Origin: Cryobacterium sp. PAMC25264
GTDB lineage: Bacteria > Actinomycetota > Actinomycetes > Actinomycetales > Microbacteriaceae
NCBI RefSeq assembly: GCF_019443325.1
Contig: NZ_CP080383.1
Coordinates: forward strand, 62,001-126,000
Direction: 5' to 3'
DNA length: 64,000 nucleotides
Shown: positions 16,955-25,079 of the stretch, piece after piece
Position numbering within the stretch: the stretch's first letter is position 1
Layout of the letters: each line of letters opens with the position of its first letter
Program-made: the position numbers and the translations under genes
Notes under the pieces: generated by a model
Told to the model about the DNA's origin: nothing
Databases searched by the model: none
Seen by the model: only the letters and a program-made list of their open reading frames with translations

Positions 16955-17995
16955 GTGCGTATCACCGGATGCTCAGCCCTCGTCACCGGCGCCGCCTCCG
17001 GCCTGGGCCTCGCCACTGCGCAAGCGCTGCTCACGGCCGGAGCTCACGTGGTGTTGTTCGACCTGGCCGGCTCGGCGGGCGAGGAACGGGCGGCGGAGCT
17101 GAACGCATGGGCCCGGTCAGCGCCCCATTCGGCGGGCGACAGCGCCGGCTCGGATCCGGCTCATTCCCTGGCGGGGATGGAGTTCCCCGCAGGAGCCACT
17201 GCTATATTCCATCCGGGGGATGTGACCTGCGAGTCCGACGTGGCGGCGGCGATAACGGCAGCCGGAACCCACGGACCATTGCGCATCGTGGTCAACTGCG
17301 CGGGGATCGCCCCGGCGGCCCGGGCCGTGGGCCGGCAAGGCGCCATGCCGCTGGCTGACTTCGAGCGGGTGCTCCGGGTGAACCTCCTCGGCACCTTCAA
17401 CGTCGTGCGCCTGGCCGCCGCGGCAATGCAGGCCGTCGACCCGCTCGACCCCGGCGCCGCGGGCCCCGCAGGCAGCGCGGGCCCCGCGGGCCCTGCGGGC
17501 CCTGCGGGCTCTACGGGCCCTGCGGGCCCCGCAGACCGCGCCGGCTTAGCAGGTTCCGCGGGCTCCGGCCCGCTCGGCGCAGAGACCGAATCGGGCTCGG
17601 CCGGCACCGATCGGTTCGACTTCACCGTCCGAGGCACACCGGAACGCGGCGTGATCGTGAACACGGCATCCGTCGCGGCGTTCGACGGCCAGATCGGACA
17701 GGCGGCCTACTCCGCCTCGAAGGGCGGGATCGCGGCGATGACCCTGCCGTTGGCCCGCGAGTTCGCGCGCTCGCTCATCCGCGTCATGACCATCGCCCCC
17801 GGACTGTTCGACACCCCGCTGCTGCAGGGGCTGCCCGCCGAGGCCCGCGCGTCGCTGGGTGCCCAGGTGCCGCATCCGGCCCGGCTCGGTCACCCGGCCG
17901 AGTACGCCGCCCTGGTGCGCCACATCGTGGAGAACCCCATGCTCAACGGGGAGACCATCCGTCTCGACGGCGGCATCCGGATGGCGCCTCAGTAG
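16955..17995 (+). CDS. SDR-family 3-hydroxyacyl-CoA dehydrogenase with collagen-like insertion
   Basis: A short-chain dehydrogenase from GTG 16955, 3 bases after the thiolase stop. Rossmann motif TGAASGLG (residues ~11-18), NCAGIAP (~114-120), catalytic Ser ~239 in NTASVAAF, and YSASK with Tyr ~252 and Lys ~256 are intact; the C-terminal DTPLLQGLP region fits type II 3-hydroxyacyl-CoA dehydrogenases. At 346 residues it is ~90 longer than the family norm. The extra length is a segment at ~55-80 and a Gly-Pro-Ala repeat at ~166-206, encoded by near-identical 9-bp units around 17455-17540. The insertion lies between the beta-4/alpha-4 region and the catalytic Ser, so it may loop out. Partner of the thiolase. 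Confidence 0.85.
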   Translation: MRITGCSALVTGAASGLGLATAQALLTAGAHVVLFDLAGSAGEERAAELNAWARSAPHSAGDSAGSDPAHSLAGMEFPAGATAIFHPGDVTCESDVAAAITAAGTHGPLRIVVNCAGIAPAARAVGRQGAMPLADFERVLRVNLLGTFNVVRLAAAAMQAVDPLDPGAAGPAGSAGPAGPAGPAGSTGPAGPADRAGLAGSAGSGPLGAETESGSAGTDRFDFTVRGTPERGVIVNTASVAAFDGQIGQAAYSASKGGIAAMTLPLAREFARSLIRVMTIAPGLFDTPLLQGLPAEARASLGAQVPHPARLGHPAEYAALVRHIVENPMLNGETIRLDGGIRMAPQ

Positions 17996-18043
17996 CAGTC
18001 CCCCAGCGGCCGGATGGAGCCCGCGCGTGGGGACGCCCGCGAA

Positions 18044-18119
18044 GCGATCCCTCGTAGCGTGCCTCAGCGCTCGCTGCGTGTCTCGGCGCTCGCAGCGTGT
18101 CTACGTGCTCGCGGCGTGC
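18044..18119. repeat. 19-bp tandem repeats, four copies, first orientation
   Basis: Units start at 18044 (degenerate), 18063, 18082 and 18101, type CTCGGCGCTCGCAGCGTGT. Core GCTCG-N2-GCG. A 20-bp spacer then separates it from an array of related units in the opposite orientation. Confidence 0.75.
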
Positions 18120-18139
18120 GGTAAATCGGCAACTATCGC

Positions 18140-18234
18140 CTGCTTCGAGCACTTTCTCCTGCTTCGAGCACTTTCTCCTGCTGCGAGCACGTTCACCCGC
18201 CGCGAGCACTATCTCGTGCGCCGAGGGGGACCAG
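18140..18234. repeat. 19-bp tandem repeats, four to five copies, opposite orientation
   Basis: Units start at 18140, 18159 (identical, CTGCTTCGAGCACTTTCTC), 18178, 18197 and a degenerate one at 18216. The reverse complement (GTGCTCGAAGCAG core) matches GTGCTCGCGGCGTG in the preceding array, so the locus is head-to-head. Confidence 0.75.
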
Positions 18235-18282
18235 CGGCCGGGCCACTACACTCATCAGAAAACTTCAGGGAAGGTGCCGGCG

Positions 18283-19254
18283 TTGACATCATTCGAGACC
18301 GAACTGCGGCGGGTGGTGCAGCCCCGCGCCCGGGTCATCATCGACAACGACTTCTCCGGCGATCCCGACGGGCTCGTGCAGCTCGCCCACCATGTGCTCT
18401 CGCCGTCGGTGGAGATCCGCGCCATCATCGGCTCACACCTGAAGCCCGGCGACCCGTTCGACCCCTCCGAGCAGACCGCCGACAACGCGGCCGCGGCTGC
18501 CAGCACCGTGCTCGACCTGCTCGGCCGCGCCGGCACGATTCCCGTGCTGGCCGGGTCGAACGCCGGCATGACCGACCCGCTGTCACCCATCCGCTCGGCG
18601 GCGACGGATGCCATCATCGCCGAGGCCATGCGCACCGACACGAACCTGCCACTGTTCGTGGCCTGCGGGGCCGGTCTCACCGAGATCGCCAGCGCCTACC
18701 TGCTCGAACCGCGCATCGCGACGCGGCTCACCCTGGTCTGGATCGGCGGCCCCGAGCACGACGGCCTCGCCGCACCACCGCCCGGGTCCCACGGCCCCGA
18801 GTACAACCTGGCCATCGACATCCCCGCCGCCCGCGTGATCTTCGACTCGTTCATGCCGATCTGGCAGGTGCCGCGTGACGCCTACCGGCAAACCCTGTAC
18901 TCCTGGGCCGAACTGCTCACGGATGTGCGCCCGCACGGCGCCATCGGAGCCCACCTCTACGACGCGCTCGCCCAGGTCGCCGTGATGGCGGGCAGCCACG
19001 GCCTGCCCCTCGGGGAGACGTACATCCTGGGTGACGGCCCCCTCGTGCTGCTGACCGCGCTGCAGTCGTCGTTCGAGCCGGACCCCTCGTCGAGCGAGTA
19101 CGTCACCCGCACGGTGCCGCGGATTCGCGCCGACGGGTCCTACGACACAATTCCCCGGCAGGGCCCCCGGCCGATGCGGGTGTACCACCGGCTCGACCTG
19201 CGGCTGCTCTTCGCCGACTTCACCGCCAAGCTCGCCGCCCACGCCGCCGGCTGA
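18283..19254 (+). CDS. Inosine-uridine-preferring-type nucleoside hydrolase
   Basis: A 323-residue nucleoside hydrolase from TTG 18283, chosen because AGGGAAGG lies 8 bp upstream; GTG 18274 would overlap that site. The calcium-binding N-terminal motif appears as IIDNDFSGDPDGLVQL, a variant of the usual DTDxxxDD. The second signature is GPEYNLAIDIPAARVIFD, with the Asn and Asp that bind ribose. The family cleaves N-ribosyl bonds of nucleosides to base and ribose. No purine-salvage or transporter genes lie next to it, so specificity is open. Upstream are the 19-bp inverted arrays. Confidence 0.85.
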   Translation: MTSFETELRRVVQPRARVIIDNDFSGDPDGLVQLAHHVLSPSVEIRAIIGSHLKPGDPFDPSEQTADNAAAAASTVLDLLGRAGTIPVLAGSNAGMTDPLSPIRSAATDAIIAEAMRTDTNLPLFVACGAGLTEIASAYLLEPRIATRLTLVWIGGPEHDGLAAPPPGSHGPEYNLAIDIPAARVIFDSFMPIWQVPRDAYRQTLYSWAELLTDVRPHGAIGAHLYDALAQVAVMAGSHGLPLGETYILGDGPLVLLTALQSSFEPDPSSSEYVTRTVPRIRADGSYDTIPRQGPRPMRVYHRLDLRLLFADFTAKLAAHAAG

Positions 19255-19401
19255 CCGCCCTGCGCCCTGGCTGCTGGGGCCGGCGCCCGCCCCGTTGCCT
19301 GGCGGCGTGGCGGCCCGGCGGCCTGACCTGTGGCCGCACGGGTTGCGCGGGCACTGTGCCGCTGCGCGGGTGGCGCGCGCCGGGCGCGCAGCGGCGTCTG
19401 A

Positions 19402-19644
19402 CCCGCGCATCAGTATCCTGCCGGCTACCGCGCGCGGGGTGACGGCCGCGACGGGCCCCGGCAGGACGACGTCTGGTGTGGCTCCGCGCTAGCGGGCGGC
19501 GGCGAAGAGGGGCGCACGAAGGTGGCGAAGTGGGGATTCGCCGACTGACAGGCCGCTTGCTACGAGGAGGCCGGCAGCTTCCTGTTCGAGGTCGGCACGA
19601 GCGTGGCCGAGTTGCCCCTGTCCGCCCCGATCGTCCTGAACTGA
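19402..19644 (+). pseudogene. Remnant of a secreted-sugar hydrolase, possibly GH3 C-terminal end
   Basis: One frame reads AKWGFAD, an in-frame stop at 19546-19548, then YEEAGSFLFEVGTSVAELP and LSAPIVLN before a stop at 19642-19644. The second part resembles the Fn3-like C-terminal end of GH3 beta-glucosidases/xylosidases (aGsf.veVGtS...lpl). No start and no catalytic domain remain; the preceding ~150 bp are GC-rich and carry no recognisable gene. Family assignment is tentative; decay is clear. Confidence 0.4.
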
Positions 19645-19652
19645 GCGGCGTC

Positions 19653-19838
19653 ATGAGCGACCTTTCCTGGCCCAACCCGCTGATCGCCGCGTTCTACCCG
19701 TGCCCACGCTGGGGGGCGTCTGTGCACCCACCCTTCGGTACCGTGACGGAGTCTTTTACGTGGTGGTGACGGATGCGGTGGGGCGCCCAGGAGACCGCAG
19801 ACTCGTTCACCGGCTTCCGCGCCAACGGTACTGAGTGA
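19653..19838 (+). pseudogene. Remnant of a GH43 beta-xylosidase/arabinofuranosidase
   Basis: An ATG at 19653 begins MSDLSWPNPLIAAFYP, the typical N-terminus of GH43 enzymes (NPvi..fyPDPS). After a frame change and an evident deletion near 19703-19720 comes GGVCAPTLRYRDGVFYVVVT, matching the GH43 blade that normally reads GLWAPTIRYHDG. The tail (ETADSFTGFRANGTE) is in yet another frame and may be the last residues of the gene. Together with the fragment just upstream this looks like a collapsed xylan or arabinan utilisation pair. Confidence 0.6.
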
Positions 19839-19844
19839 CTCCAC

Positions 19845-19905
19845 CGCGAGCTGAGACAAAAGCCCCAGAATTCTCGAATTCTTGGGGCTTTTCTCACAGT
19901 TCGCG
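19845..19905. repeat. 61-bp palindromic intergenic element, copy 4
   Basis: CGCGAGCTGAGACAAAAGCC ... GGCTTTTCTCACAGTTCGCG with an internal EcoRI-like GAATTCTCGAATTC core. Exactly 61 bp; 46 bp upstream of the esterase ATG. Confidence 0.8.
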
Positions 19906-19950
19906 GGTTGGGGAACGGCTTGCGGCGATAGCACCTGGGAGGATCAGTCC

Positions 19951-20811
19951 ATGGACTCCCTGACGATCCCCGGCCCGCACGGCACCATCCCCATCCGGGT
20001 CTACCGTGCGGCCGGTGCCGGTGCCGGTGCCGGTGCCGGTGCGGATGCGCGCCCGGCGCTCGTCTGGGCGCATGGCGGAGGCTTCGCCTGGGGAGACCTC
20101 GACATGCCCGAGGCACAGTGGGTGTCCCTGGAACTCGCGGCGCTCGGGGTCACCGTCGTCAGTGTCGACTACCGGCTGGCCCCGGTGTCGGAGGCGCTGA
20201 CCGACGGCGAGCCGGCCCGCGACGGCGTGCGTTTTCCGGTGGCCTCAGAGGAAGTCGCCGAATGCTTCCGGTGGACCGTCGCGCACGCCGGGGAGTGGGG
20301 TATCGACCCCGGCCGGGTGTCGCTCGGCGGTGCGAGTGCCGGGGGCAACCTGGCCGCGGGGGCGGCCCTGCGGTTGCGCGATGCCGGGGGTGAGCATCCG
20401 GTGTCGCTGATGCTCGCCTACCCGCTGGTGCACAGCGTGCTGCCGGAGCCCACCGCGGCTCTCGCGGGGATGATTGCGCTGCTGCCCGCTGAAGCCCGGT
20501 TCGAGCCCGACGACGTGCGCGCTCTGAACCTCAACTATGTGGGCGATCCCGCTGAACTGGCCAACCCCTACGCCTTCCCCGGCGGGCACGATCCGGCCGG
20601 GTTGCCGCCGACCTTCATCCTGAACTCCGACCACGACAGCCTGCGCTCGTCGGGGCAGGCGTTCGCCGCCGAACTGGCGCTGGCCGGCGTGGACGTGACC
20701 GTCTGCCACGAGCCCGGAACACGGCACGGGCACCTCAACGAACCGGACAATCCCGGCGCGCACGCCAGCATCCGCCGTATGGCCGCCTGGCTCACCCGCC
20801 GCGAGCTGTGA
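19951..20811 (+). CDS. Alpha/beta hydrolase, hormone-sensitive-lipase-type esterase
   Basis: A 286-residue cytoplasmic esterase; ATG 19951 follows GGGAGGA at a good distance. The oxyanion motif HGGGF (residues 41-45) and the nucleophile elbow GASAG (Ser ~129) are those of the HSL/acetylesterase group. The acid is likely Asp in LNSDHDSLRS and the His in RHGHLN. An AGAGAGAGAGAD run (~21-32), encoded by a GGTGCC repeat, lies between the first strands and may be length-variable. Substrates are probably short-chain esters. The last codons, including the stop, lie inside a 61-bp palindrome. Confidence 0.88.
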   Translation: MDSLTIPGPHGTIPIRVYRAAGAGAGAGAGADARPALVWAHGGGFAWGDLDMPEAQWVSLELAALGVTVVSVDYRLAPVSEALTDGEPARDGVRFPVASEEVAECFRWTVAHAGEWGIDPGRVSLGGASAGGNLAAGAALRLRDAGGEHPVSLMLAYPLVHSVLPEPTAALAGMIALLPAEARFEPDDVRALNLNYVGDPAELANPYAFPGGHDPAGLPPTFILNSDHDSLRSSGQAFAAELALAGVDVTVCHEPGTRHGHLNEPDNPGAHASIRRMAAWLTRREL

Positions 20812-20860
20812 GTTAAGCCCCGAAAACGGGCGTTTTTGGTCGCTTAAGTCACAGTTCGCG
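20800..20860. repeat. 61-bp palindromic element, copy 5, overlapping a gene end
   Basis: CGCGAGCTGTGAGTTAAGCC ... CGCTTAAGTCACAGTTCGCG. The left arm supplies the final Arg-Glu-Leu codons and TGA stop of the esterase gene. Confidence 0.8.
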
Positions 20861-20905
20861 GACCGGGGCGCGGGGGAGTGCGGGGGAGTGTGCCAGCATG
20901 GGGGC

Positions 20906-21247
20906 ATGGCGCGGCGGGGCGAGATGCGCATCCGCCGGCCGGGCATGGGGTGCCTGATGGTTATTGCTCTAGGGATTGTGCTTCTGGGCGCATCATCGAC
21001 GCTGTTCACGGCAGCGGTGCGGATCCGCGCCCGTGCGAACCCGCATGACCCGTTCCCCTTCTGGTCGAACCCGCCGGTACGGCCGCCGCGGGCAAACCTG
21101 CTGCAGGGACTGGCCGGCGCGGCACTGATACTCGGCGGCTTCGTCCTCTTCCCCGCCCTGGGCTTCTTCACCGCCCTCCTGTTCGCCGCGGCCACCGTGG
21201 CGCCGGCGCTGGCCATGCTCGGGCATAATCGCGCGGCGGTCGCCTGA
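20906..21247 (+). CDS. Hypothetical small membrane protein
   Basis: A 113-residue protein from ATG 20906 with a basic N-terminus (MARRGEMRIRRPGMG), one membrane helix (MVIALGIVLLGASSTLFTAA), a Pro-rich loop (DPFPFWSNPPVRPPR) and a second hydrophobic block long enough for two helices. It ends PALAMLGHNRAAVA. The same kind of end (PAVLVMLRHNRRLAA) occurs in the 40-residue frame at 25080, suggesting relationship. No function recognised. It is flanked on both sides by 61-bp palindromes. Confidence 0.6.
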   Translation: MARRGEMRIRRPGMGCLMVIALGIVLLGASSTLFTAAVRIRARANPHDPFPFWSNPPVRPPRANLLQGLAGAALILGGFVLFPALGFFTALLFAAATVAPALAMLGHNRAAVA

Positions 21248-21274
21248 CTCCTGCTCGTCCGGCCGGTTCCGGCC

Positions 21275-21335
21275 CGCGAACTGTGAGTTAGGCCCCGAAA
21301 ACGGGCGGTTTTGGGTGCTTAGGTCACAGTTCGCG
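21275..21335. repeat. 61-bp palindromic intergenic element, copy 6
   Basis: CGCGAACTGTGAGTTAGGCC ... GTGCTTAGGTCACAGTTCGCG, with the inner word CGAAAACGGGCG shared with copy 5. It lies between two convergent genes, where a bidirectional terminator would fit. Confidence 0.8.
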
Positions 21336-21494
21336 GGGAGAAAATACCAGAGCTGGTGGGCCCTGCTGCGAACCTGAAACCGGGCGGTCGACACCTTGAG
21401 AGCACAGGGACTCTCGGCCCGGCTCTTACCTGGGGAGAACGCCGACGCCACCCAGCTGGTGGAACCATCGTGTTCCTCCTGTCCGGCACGCTGC

Positions 21495-23705
21495 TCACCT
21501 TCTCCGCCTGCCTGTACCTGCTGGCGGCTGGGCTTGGGCGGCCGTGACCCGGGCGCCGGTGAACTCGGTTTGTGTGCCGTCGACGGTCAGGGTCGCCTGG
21601 GCCGCGCGCCCGGCCGGGAGCAGGCGGCCGACCGCGCGGGTCTCCGCCGCCCCGATCAACCCGGCCATCCAGGCGAGGATCGGTGCGATGACGGCGTCGT
21701 CGACGAATCCGCCGTTATCGTCGAGCAGCAGAACGTCCACGCCGCGCTCCCGGGCGGCGGCCACCACGGTGCGGAGCGGGTCACGGGCCAACAAGCCAGC
21801 GCGCAGCCCGTCGCGGAGGTCTCCCTCGCAACTGGCGTACTCGCTCCGCTCAACGTCGGTCGGCTCCGTCCCGCTGCCGATGCGTCGCAGCAACGGGATG
21901 ACCGTCCGGGCGAGTTCCGCGACCCGGCCGGTCAGCTCCGAGCGCGCGGCCAGCGTCCAGCTCTGCTTCTGCGCCGAGACCAGGGCTTCCCGGTGCAGCA
22001 GGGTGATGCGTCGCTGCATCCGGTCGACGACGAGGAGGAGCGCGACGGCCAGCCCCACCAGGACCACGGGCCGCACCCCGACCTGCACGATCTGCACGGC
22101 CGGGGCGCCCCCGAGAACGCCGGCTGTGACGAGCACCGCGACGATCACTGCGGTGCCGACCAGGGCCACGCCGCTTCGCCCGCGCAGGGCGAGCGAGACC
22201 AGGAGGAAGGCGGCGCCGACGGCGAACCACATGGTGCCGTAGGAGAAAGCCATGCCGTAGAGGGAATGGGAGGCGATGACCCCGGCGATCAATCCACCAC
22301 CGGCCAGGGAGACCACGACAGCGGTGCGGCCAAGTGACGGTACCCGGTGGGGAGCGGCTCGGAGGATCTCCGCGGCGCCCAGGGCCGTCGCGAGCATGGC
22401 CAGCTGCAGCGGCCAGGAGCCGGGAATCAAGATGGCCGCGAGAAGGGCGCACGCGGCCTGGGTCGCGACGTAGATGTACGTGAGGACGGTGACGCCCGCG
22501 CGCAGGGATACCCGGTTGTCCGGCAACCCGATTTCCGGCTCGGGGGCCACGGTCACGCGGAGACGGATAACCGTTCCACGCCCGGGAGCCGAATCGATGT
22601 CGGCGCTGCCGCCGGGCAGACGATCCATGCGACCGACGATGCTCTGCCGGATACCCAACCTGTCGTCATTGATCCGGCCCGGGTCGAAGCCCGGCCCGTC
22701 GTCGCTGATCTCCACGCGGATCTCCGAGTCCGTATAGATCAGAACGACGCTGCGTGCCGCATCCGGAGCGTGTTGGATGCTGTTGCGCAGAGCCTGTCGC
22801 ATCGCTCCGATCAGGCCTTCGTGAGTCTGGGCGAAGGTGGCACCGGATGCCGGCGTGGACTCTCCCCGCACGCTGAAAGAGACGCAGTGGAGCCGGGCCT
22901 CCTCGGCCAGAGCCGCGCGCAGCATGACCGGCTCGTGCGCCTGCCCGTCGGCCAGGGACGTCACCGTGGACACGGCCGTGCGCGCCTGCGCGGCGAGCCG
23001 TTCCCGGGGGATCGGAAGGTCGGTGGAGGCGAGCACCAGGGTCGCGAGCACCTCGTCGTGCACCAGTGTCGCTGCCTTCGTGCGCGCCGCGAGCCGCCCG
23101 CTCTCGGCGGACTCCCGGGTCGCCGACACGGCAGCCGACGCCGCCTCGCCGTCCAGCCCGCGTCCGACGGCCAGCATGTGCCCGCCGATCACACAGATCA
23201 GCGCGCCCGTCAGAAGCGCTTGCAGGTCGTTGACCACGCCGTCGAGGTCGAGTCCGCCGTAGAGGGTGCGGAATACCATCCCGGCCGTCGTGCCGGCGAT
23301 CACGGTCGCCCAGCCCAACGCCCGACCGCCGGCCACGAGCGCAGCCGCCGCCGCTGCGCCGGTGGCCGACAAGGTCCACGGAATGCGATCGATCCCCTCA
23401 ACGGGCACCGCTGCCGGGAAGGTGACCAGGGTCATCCAGTACAGGGCCACGGCCAGCAGGGCGAGCAGGCGCAGCGTCAGATCCGAGACCCGGCGGGCGA
23501 TGACGCCGGCCACGAGCGTGACGAATGCGGCGAGCCAGGCGATCATCAGCGACCACAGGGGGAACTGCCCCTGGCCGCCCTTGAGCAGGAAGGTCACGTG
23601 AACGGCCACGACGATCACGATCAGCAACGCCGAGTCGAGGACGAGGATGTGTCGTGCTGACCGCTCAGCCGTACCGATTCTCTCGCCCCGGCCGGTGTTA
23701 GTCAC
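21495..23705 (-). CDS. Two-component sensor histidine kinase with two membrane blocks
   Basis: A 736-residue kinase starting at GTG 23705, overlapping the response regulator stop by 8 bases. Residues ~20-185 hold about six membrane segments. A dimerisation helix has the likely phospho-acceptor in ATLVHDEVL (His ~216), followed by a HATPase domain with RQALRNSIQH (N-box, ~304-312), SDDGPGF (~334-340) and SAPGRGT (~372-378). Unusually, a second membrane block (~400-570) and a ~160-residue cytoplasmic tail (VVAAARERGVDVLLLDDNGG) follow the ATPase domain. This is longer than the usual NarL-type kinases. The signal is unknown; the partner is the LuxR-type regulator directly upstream. Confidence 0.85.
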   Translation of the reverse strand: MTNTGRGERIGTAERSARHILVLDSALLIVIVVAVHVTFLLKGGQGQFPLWSLMIAWLAAFVTLVAGVIARRVSDLTLRLLALLAVALYWMTLVTFPAAVPVEGIDRIPWTLSATGAAAAAALVAGGRALGWATVIAGTTAGMVFRTLYGGLDLDGVVNDLQALLTGALICVIGGHMLAVGRGLDGEAASAAVSATRESAESGRLAARTKAATLVHDEVLATLVLASTDLPIPRERLAAQARTAVSTVTSLADGQAHEPVMLRAALAEEARLHCVSFSVRGESTPASGATFAQTHEGLIGAMRQALRNSIQHAPDAARSVVLIYTDSEIRVEISDDGPGFDPGRINDDRLGIRQSIVGRMDRLPGGSADIDSAPGRGTVIRLRVTVAPEPEIGLPDNRVSLRAGVTVLTYIYVATQAACALLAAILIPGSWPLQLAMLATALGAAEILRAAPHRVPSLGRTAVVVSLAGGGLIAGVIASHSLYGMAFSYGTMWFAVGAAFLLVSLALRGRSGVALVGTAVIVAVLVTAGVLGGAPAVQIVQVGVRPVVLVGLAVALLLVVDRMQRRITLLHREALVSAQKQSWTLAARSELTGRVAELARTVIPLLRRIGSGTEPTDVERSEYASCEGDLRDGLRAGLLARDPLRTVVAAARERGVDVLLLDDNGGFVDDAVIAPILAWMAGLIGAAETRAVGRLLPAGRAAQATLTVDGTQTEFTGARVTAAQAQPPAGTGRRRR

Positions 23706-24345
23706 GCCCGGGCGCCTGCACGAAGCCGTCTTCGATGCCGCGCTGGTAGAGCTCGACCTTGGTCGTGGCCGACCGGCCGAGCCGGTGGTAGAGAGAGCGG
23801 ATGCGGCGGAGATGATCGTTGACCGTGTTCTCGGAGATGAACAGGCGCTCCGCGACCCCGCGGGCGCCCAGGCCGGACGCGTAGAGGCTGAGCACCTCGC
23901 GCTCCCGGAAGGTCAGGGGAGCCGCAGCGAGCAGCGGGTCGGTGTCGAGGGCCGACGCCCACTCGGTGGTGGGCACTAGTTCGCCCCTGGCCGCGGTCTG
24001 CACCGCTTCGACGAGCGCCTGGCGGGGTGTTGACTTCCGCACGATGCCGAGCACCTCGGCCCGTGACGCGTTCCGCACCAGGAACGGGTCTTCGCCGGAG
24101 GTGAGCACGAGCACGTCGGCACCCCAGTCACGGATCAACCGCACGTTCTCGGCCGGGTCGGTGCCGTCGCGCAGGATCAGGTCGAGCAGCACGAGGTCGG
24201 CGTCGCGCATCCGGCCCACCAGGCCGGCCACAGATGTCGCGTGGCGGGCGAATACCAGCCCGTCGGCCGCATCGACCAGGTTCTGCACTGCCAACGCGAC
24301 CAGTTCGTGGTCGTCGACGATCGCGACCCTCGTCGTGGCCCTCAT
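23698..24345 (-). CDS. LuxR/NarL-family response regulator
   Basis: A 215-residue response regulator; ATG 24345 is chosen because AGGAG lies just upstream, although the frame is open further. The receiver domain has VAIVDDHELV and the phosphorylation site in DLVLLDLILRDGT. The C-terminal GerE-type HTH is LTFREREVLSLYASGLGARG with recognition helix ISENTVNDHLRRIRSLYHRL. It is translated first, and its TAA overlaps the kinase GTG by 8 bases, so both proteins are made together. Targets are unknown; no obvious output operon is adjacent. Confidence 0.92.
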   Translation of the reverse strand: MRATTRVAIVDDHELVALAVQNLVDAADGLVFARHATSVAGLVGRMRDADLVLLDLILRDGTDPAENVRLIRDWGADVLVLTSGEDPFLVRNASRAEVLGIVRKSTPRQALVEAVQTAARGELVPTTEWASALDTDPLLAAAPLTFREREVLSLYASGLGARGVAERLFISENTVNDHLRRIRSLYHRLGRSATTKVELYQRGIEDGFVQAPGRD

Positions 24346-24555
24346 CTGTGCTCCTGATCTGTGGCGCTGCCCGCGTTGCCCCCGCATGAGGGGACGTGAC
24401 CGGGCCTTATCGTCAGACTAGCGGTGCCGGATGCCGCTTTTATAACCCCGTCGGGGTACACGGTGAGTCAACGTCGAATCATGACGGCGGCGGGGGAGGG
24501 CCCCCTGCGTTTTGGGACCGGTCAACGGTCCGTCGCCGGCCGGGTGGTGCGGGAC

Positions 24556-25032
24556 TCAGACGTTGCTGTCGGAGGTCAGGGCGAGGGTCATGAAGACACT
24601 GTGCGGGTCGAGTACGTAGTCCGCGAAGGGCGGGCAGACGGTGAACCCATGCCGGGCGTAGAGCCGGTGGGCCGGCGCGAAGAACTCCTCCGTGCCGGTC
24701 TCCAGGTAGAGCCGCTCGAGGTTGCGCTCGCGGGCATCGGCCAGGATCCGGGCGAGCAACAACGCGGCGACGCCCCGCCCGCGGGCCGTGGCGGTGGTGC
24801 GCATCGACTTGATCTCAGCCTGGGTGGCGGTCAGGCGTTTCAGCGCGCCGCAGCCCAGCAGCGCCCCGTCCTCGCGCGCCGTCCAGAACGAGATGTCCGG
24901 CGCCGACAACGCCGAGTGGTCCAGGGCGTGCACGCTGTCGGCCGGTGAGGTGGCGAACATGTCGGCCAGGTGCTCATCCAGCAGCAGACGCACGTCGACG
25001 GTGGTGGGGCTGTCCGGCTCGATGTGAATCAT
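24556..25032 (-). CDS. GNAT-family N-acetyltransferase
   Basis: A 158-residue acetyltransferase. The acetyl-CoA site is in AEIKSMRTTATARGRGVAAL (the R/Q-x-x-G-x-G/A loop is RGRGVA), followed by the substrate strand RLYLETGTEEFFAPAHRLYA and HGFTVCPPFADYV. The arrangement resembles small-molecule GNATs of the PA4866/YafP type. Substrate unknown. It ends 210 bp after the start of the divergently placed region of the response regulator; that gap holds no gene I can support. Confidence 0.85.
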   Translation of the reverse strand: MIHIEPDSPTTVDVRLLLDEHLADMFATSPADSVHALDHSALSAPDISFWTAREDGALLGCGALKRLTATQAEIKSMRTTATARGRGVAALLLARILADARERNLERLYLETGTEEFFAPAHRLYARHGFTVCPPFADYVLDPHSVFMTLALTSDSNV

Positions 25033-25079
25033 GGGGACAAATTTACCGAAGGGCTAAACAGGGCGCTGCCGGCGGTTTG

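Noticed and set aside
18044..18234. CRISPR array
   Set aside because: Units of 19 bp abut directly with no unique spacers, change orientation halfway, and no cas genes are near.
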